DNA of 64,000 nucleotides from Algoriphagus sanaruensis (GTDB lineage Bacteria; Bacteroidota; Bacteroidia; Cytophagales; Cyclobacteriaceae): contig NZ_CP012836.1 in assembly GCF_001593605.1 (NCBI RefSeq), forward strand, positions 3,042,501-3,106,500. Direction: 5' to 3'. Positions 63,491 to 64,000 of the stretch are shown here, one piece after another. Under the pieces are notes generated by a model that saw nothing but the letters and a program-made list of their open reading frames with translations, had not been told where the DNA came from and ran no database searches. Made by a program: the position numbers and the translations under genes. Position 1 is the stretch's first letter, and every line of letters starts with the position of its first letter.

Positions 63491-64000
63491 TCAATACCAT
63501 ACCCGTTCAAAGCCCCCTATTTTTCTCTTAATTTTACTTTCCCAAATTTTGGTCTGTCGGATACCCAAACCAATTGATTTTTTTATCCCTTTAGATCGGG
63601 TAATTTTTGGACCTTCAAACACCTGTTCAAAGAATATTAGGAGCCTTTCCTGATCAAAATATTCTGTCAATTGATTTCCATTAAAAATCGGTTGCTTAAT
63701 AAAATCCTGGTAGGCTTCTTCGTTTTCATTCAGTTCCTGGATTCGTTGGATCATGGCCTCATCGGAATCAAAATCATGCCGATTGATAATCCTTCCCGGA
63801 TTAAAATCTCTTTCTATGCAAGGACTTCCCCAATAAATGGGAATACATCCGGCAATAAAACAATCCATAATCTTTTCCGTCACGTAGCCTGGATATGAGC
63901 TGTTTTCGTAGGCAATACAGAATTTATAAGGCCTCATGAATTCAATTTTATTTGGAACCGGCCCCCCCACATTATTCATCACCTTACCGCCTGAGTCCAC
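63491..64000 (-). CDS. GT10 fucosyltransferase, C-terminal part (5' end outside window)
   Basis: The last 169 codons of a GT10 (alpha-1,3-fucosyltransferase-like) enzyme that runs past the window edge; the frame is open to base 64,000. The GT10 signature is clear: YKFCIAYENSSYPGYVTEKIMDCFIAGCIPIYWGSP (donor site, with E in YENS and the VTEKI loop), then RIINRHDFDS. A basic tail (GIKKSIGLGIRQTKIWESKIKRKI) may bind membrane. The reaction would be transfer of fucose or a similar sugar from GDP-sugar to the glycan. Confidence 0.93.
   Translation of the reverse strand: MDSGGKVMNNVGGPVPNKIEFMRPYKFCIAYENSSYPGYVTEKIMDCFIAGCIPIYWGSPCIERDFNPGRIINRHDFDSDEAMIQRIQELNENEEAYQDFIKQPIFNGNQLTEYFDQERLLIFFEQVFEGPKITRSKGIKKSIGLGIRQTKIWESKIKRKIGGFERVWY

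Overview
The window looks like a chromosomal segment of a Bacteroidota bacterium, most likely a member of the Cytophagales close to Algoriphagus/Cyclobacteriaceae (inference from gene content). The grounds are signal peptides ending in AQ, short lipoproteins with an S-C lipobox, two good promoters of the Bacteroidota TTG-N19-TAnnTTTG type (for hppA and wza), a Lacal_2735-family small protein, DUF4136/DUF4174 proteins, CRTAC1-like and sulfatase secreted proteins, and a moderately AT-rich composition.

Left third (1-31,925): ordinary chromosome. It opens with the 3' end of a FabH-like ketoacyl-ACP synthase and a partner of unknown function, a secreted YwqK/MORN-repeat protein, and the tiny Lacal_2735 protein with a strong terminator. 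A ROK repressor follows, ahead of three tightly coupled secreted proteins (FG-GAP/ASPIC protein, vanadium-haloperoxidase/PAP2 protein, arylsulfatase). Next come a zinc-ribbon protein, a methyltransferase, small stress-type proteins (DUF4136, DUF1801, VOC), an S9 peptidase with a PBP4-type carboxypeptidase, a K+-dependent membrane pyrophosphatase and an OmpR-type two-component system. A module of two DM13 lipoproteins, an outer-membrane protein and a Crp/Fnr regulator is followed by several small proteins, tRNA-Pro(GGG), an outer-membrane protein, an alpha/beta hydrolase and a DUF3820 protein. A two-gene glycolipid-modification unit closes this part: an ArnC-like GT2 coupled to a protein fusing two LAB_N domains with an ArnT-like GT-C enzyme.

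Right half (33.3-64 kb): a large cell-surface polysaccharide locus. A wza-wzc-kdsB operon lies at 33.3-37.4 kb. It is followed by an acetyltransferase, two polytopic GT-C-like membrane proteins, a NodB-type deacetylase and one isolated plus-strand GT4. A polytopic membrane protein and then a very long minus-strand run follow: at least 17 genes, mostly overlapping or within a few bases of each other. That run encodes a GT10 fucosyltransferase (cut by the window end), a DUF5672 protein, a Wzt-type ABC ATPase, a CmcI-like protein and a methyltransferase. Downstream of these are many GT2/GT4/GT8-like glycosyltransferases and a formyltransferase-GINT1-like fusion. Many of these genes have TTG as the only possible start.

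The most striking non-coding content is a family of compound, hairpin-rich repeats of about 0.5 kb. They form three same-orientation arrays (about 32.2-33.3, 42.6-43.8 and 45.2-46.0 kb) that punctuate the polysaccharide locus and bracket the lone plus-strand GT4. One GT4 gene (51,273-52,748) carries in-frame insertions of two other interspersed repeats inside its coding sequence. No transposase, CRISPR array, phage gene or rRNA was seen.
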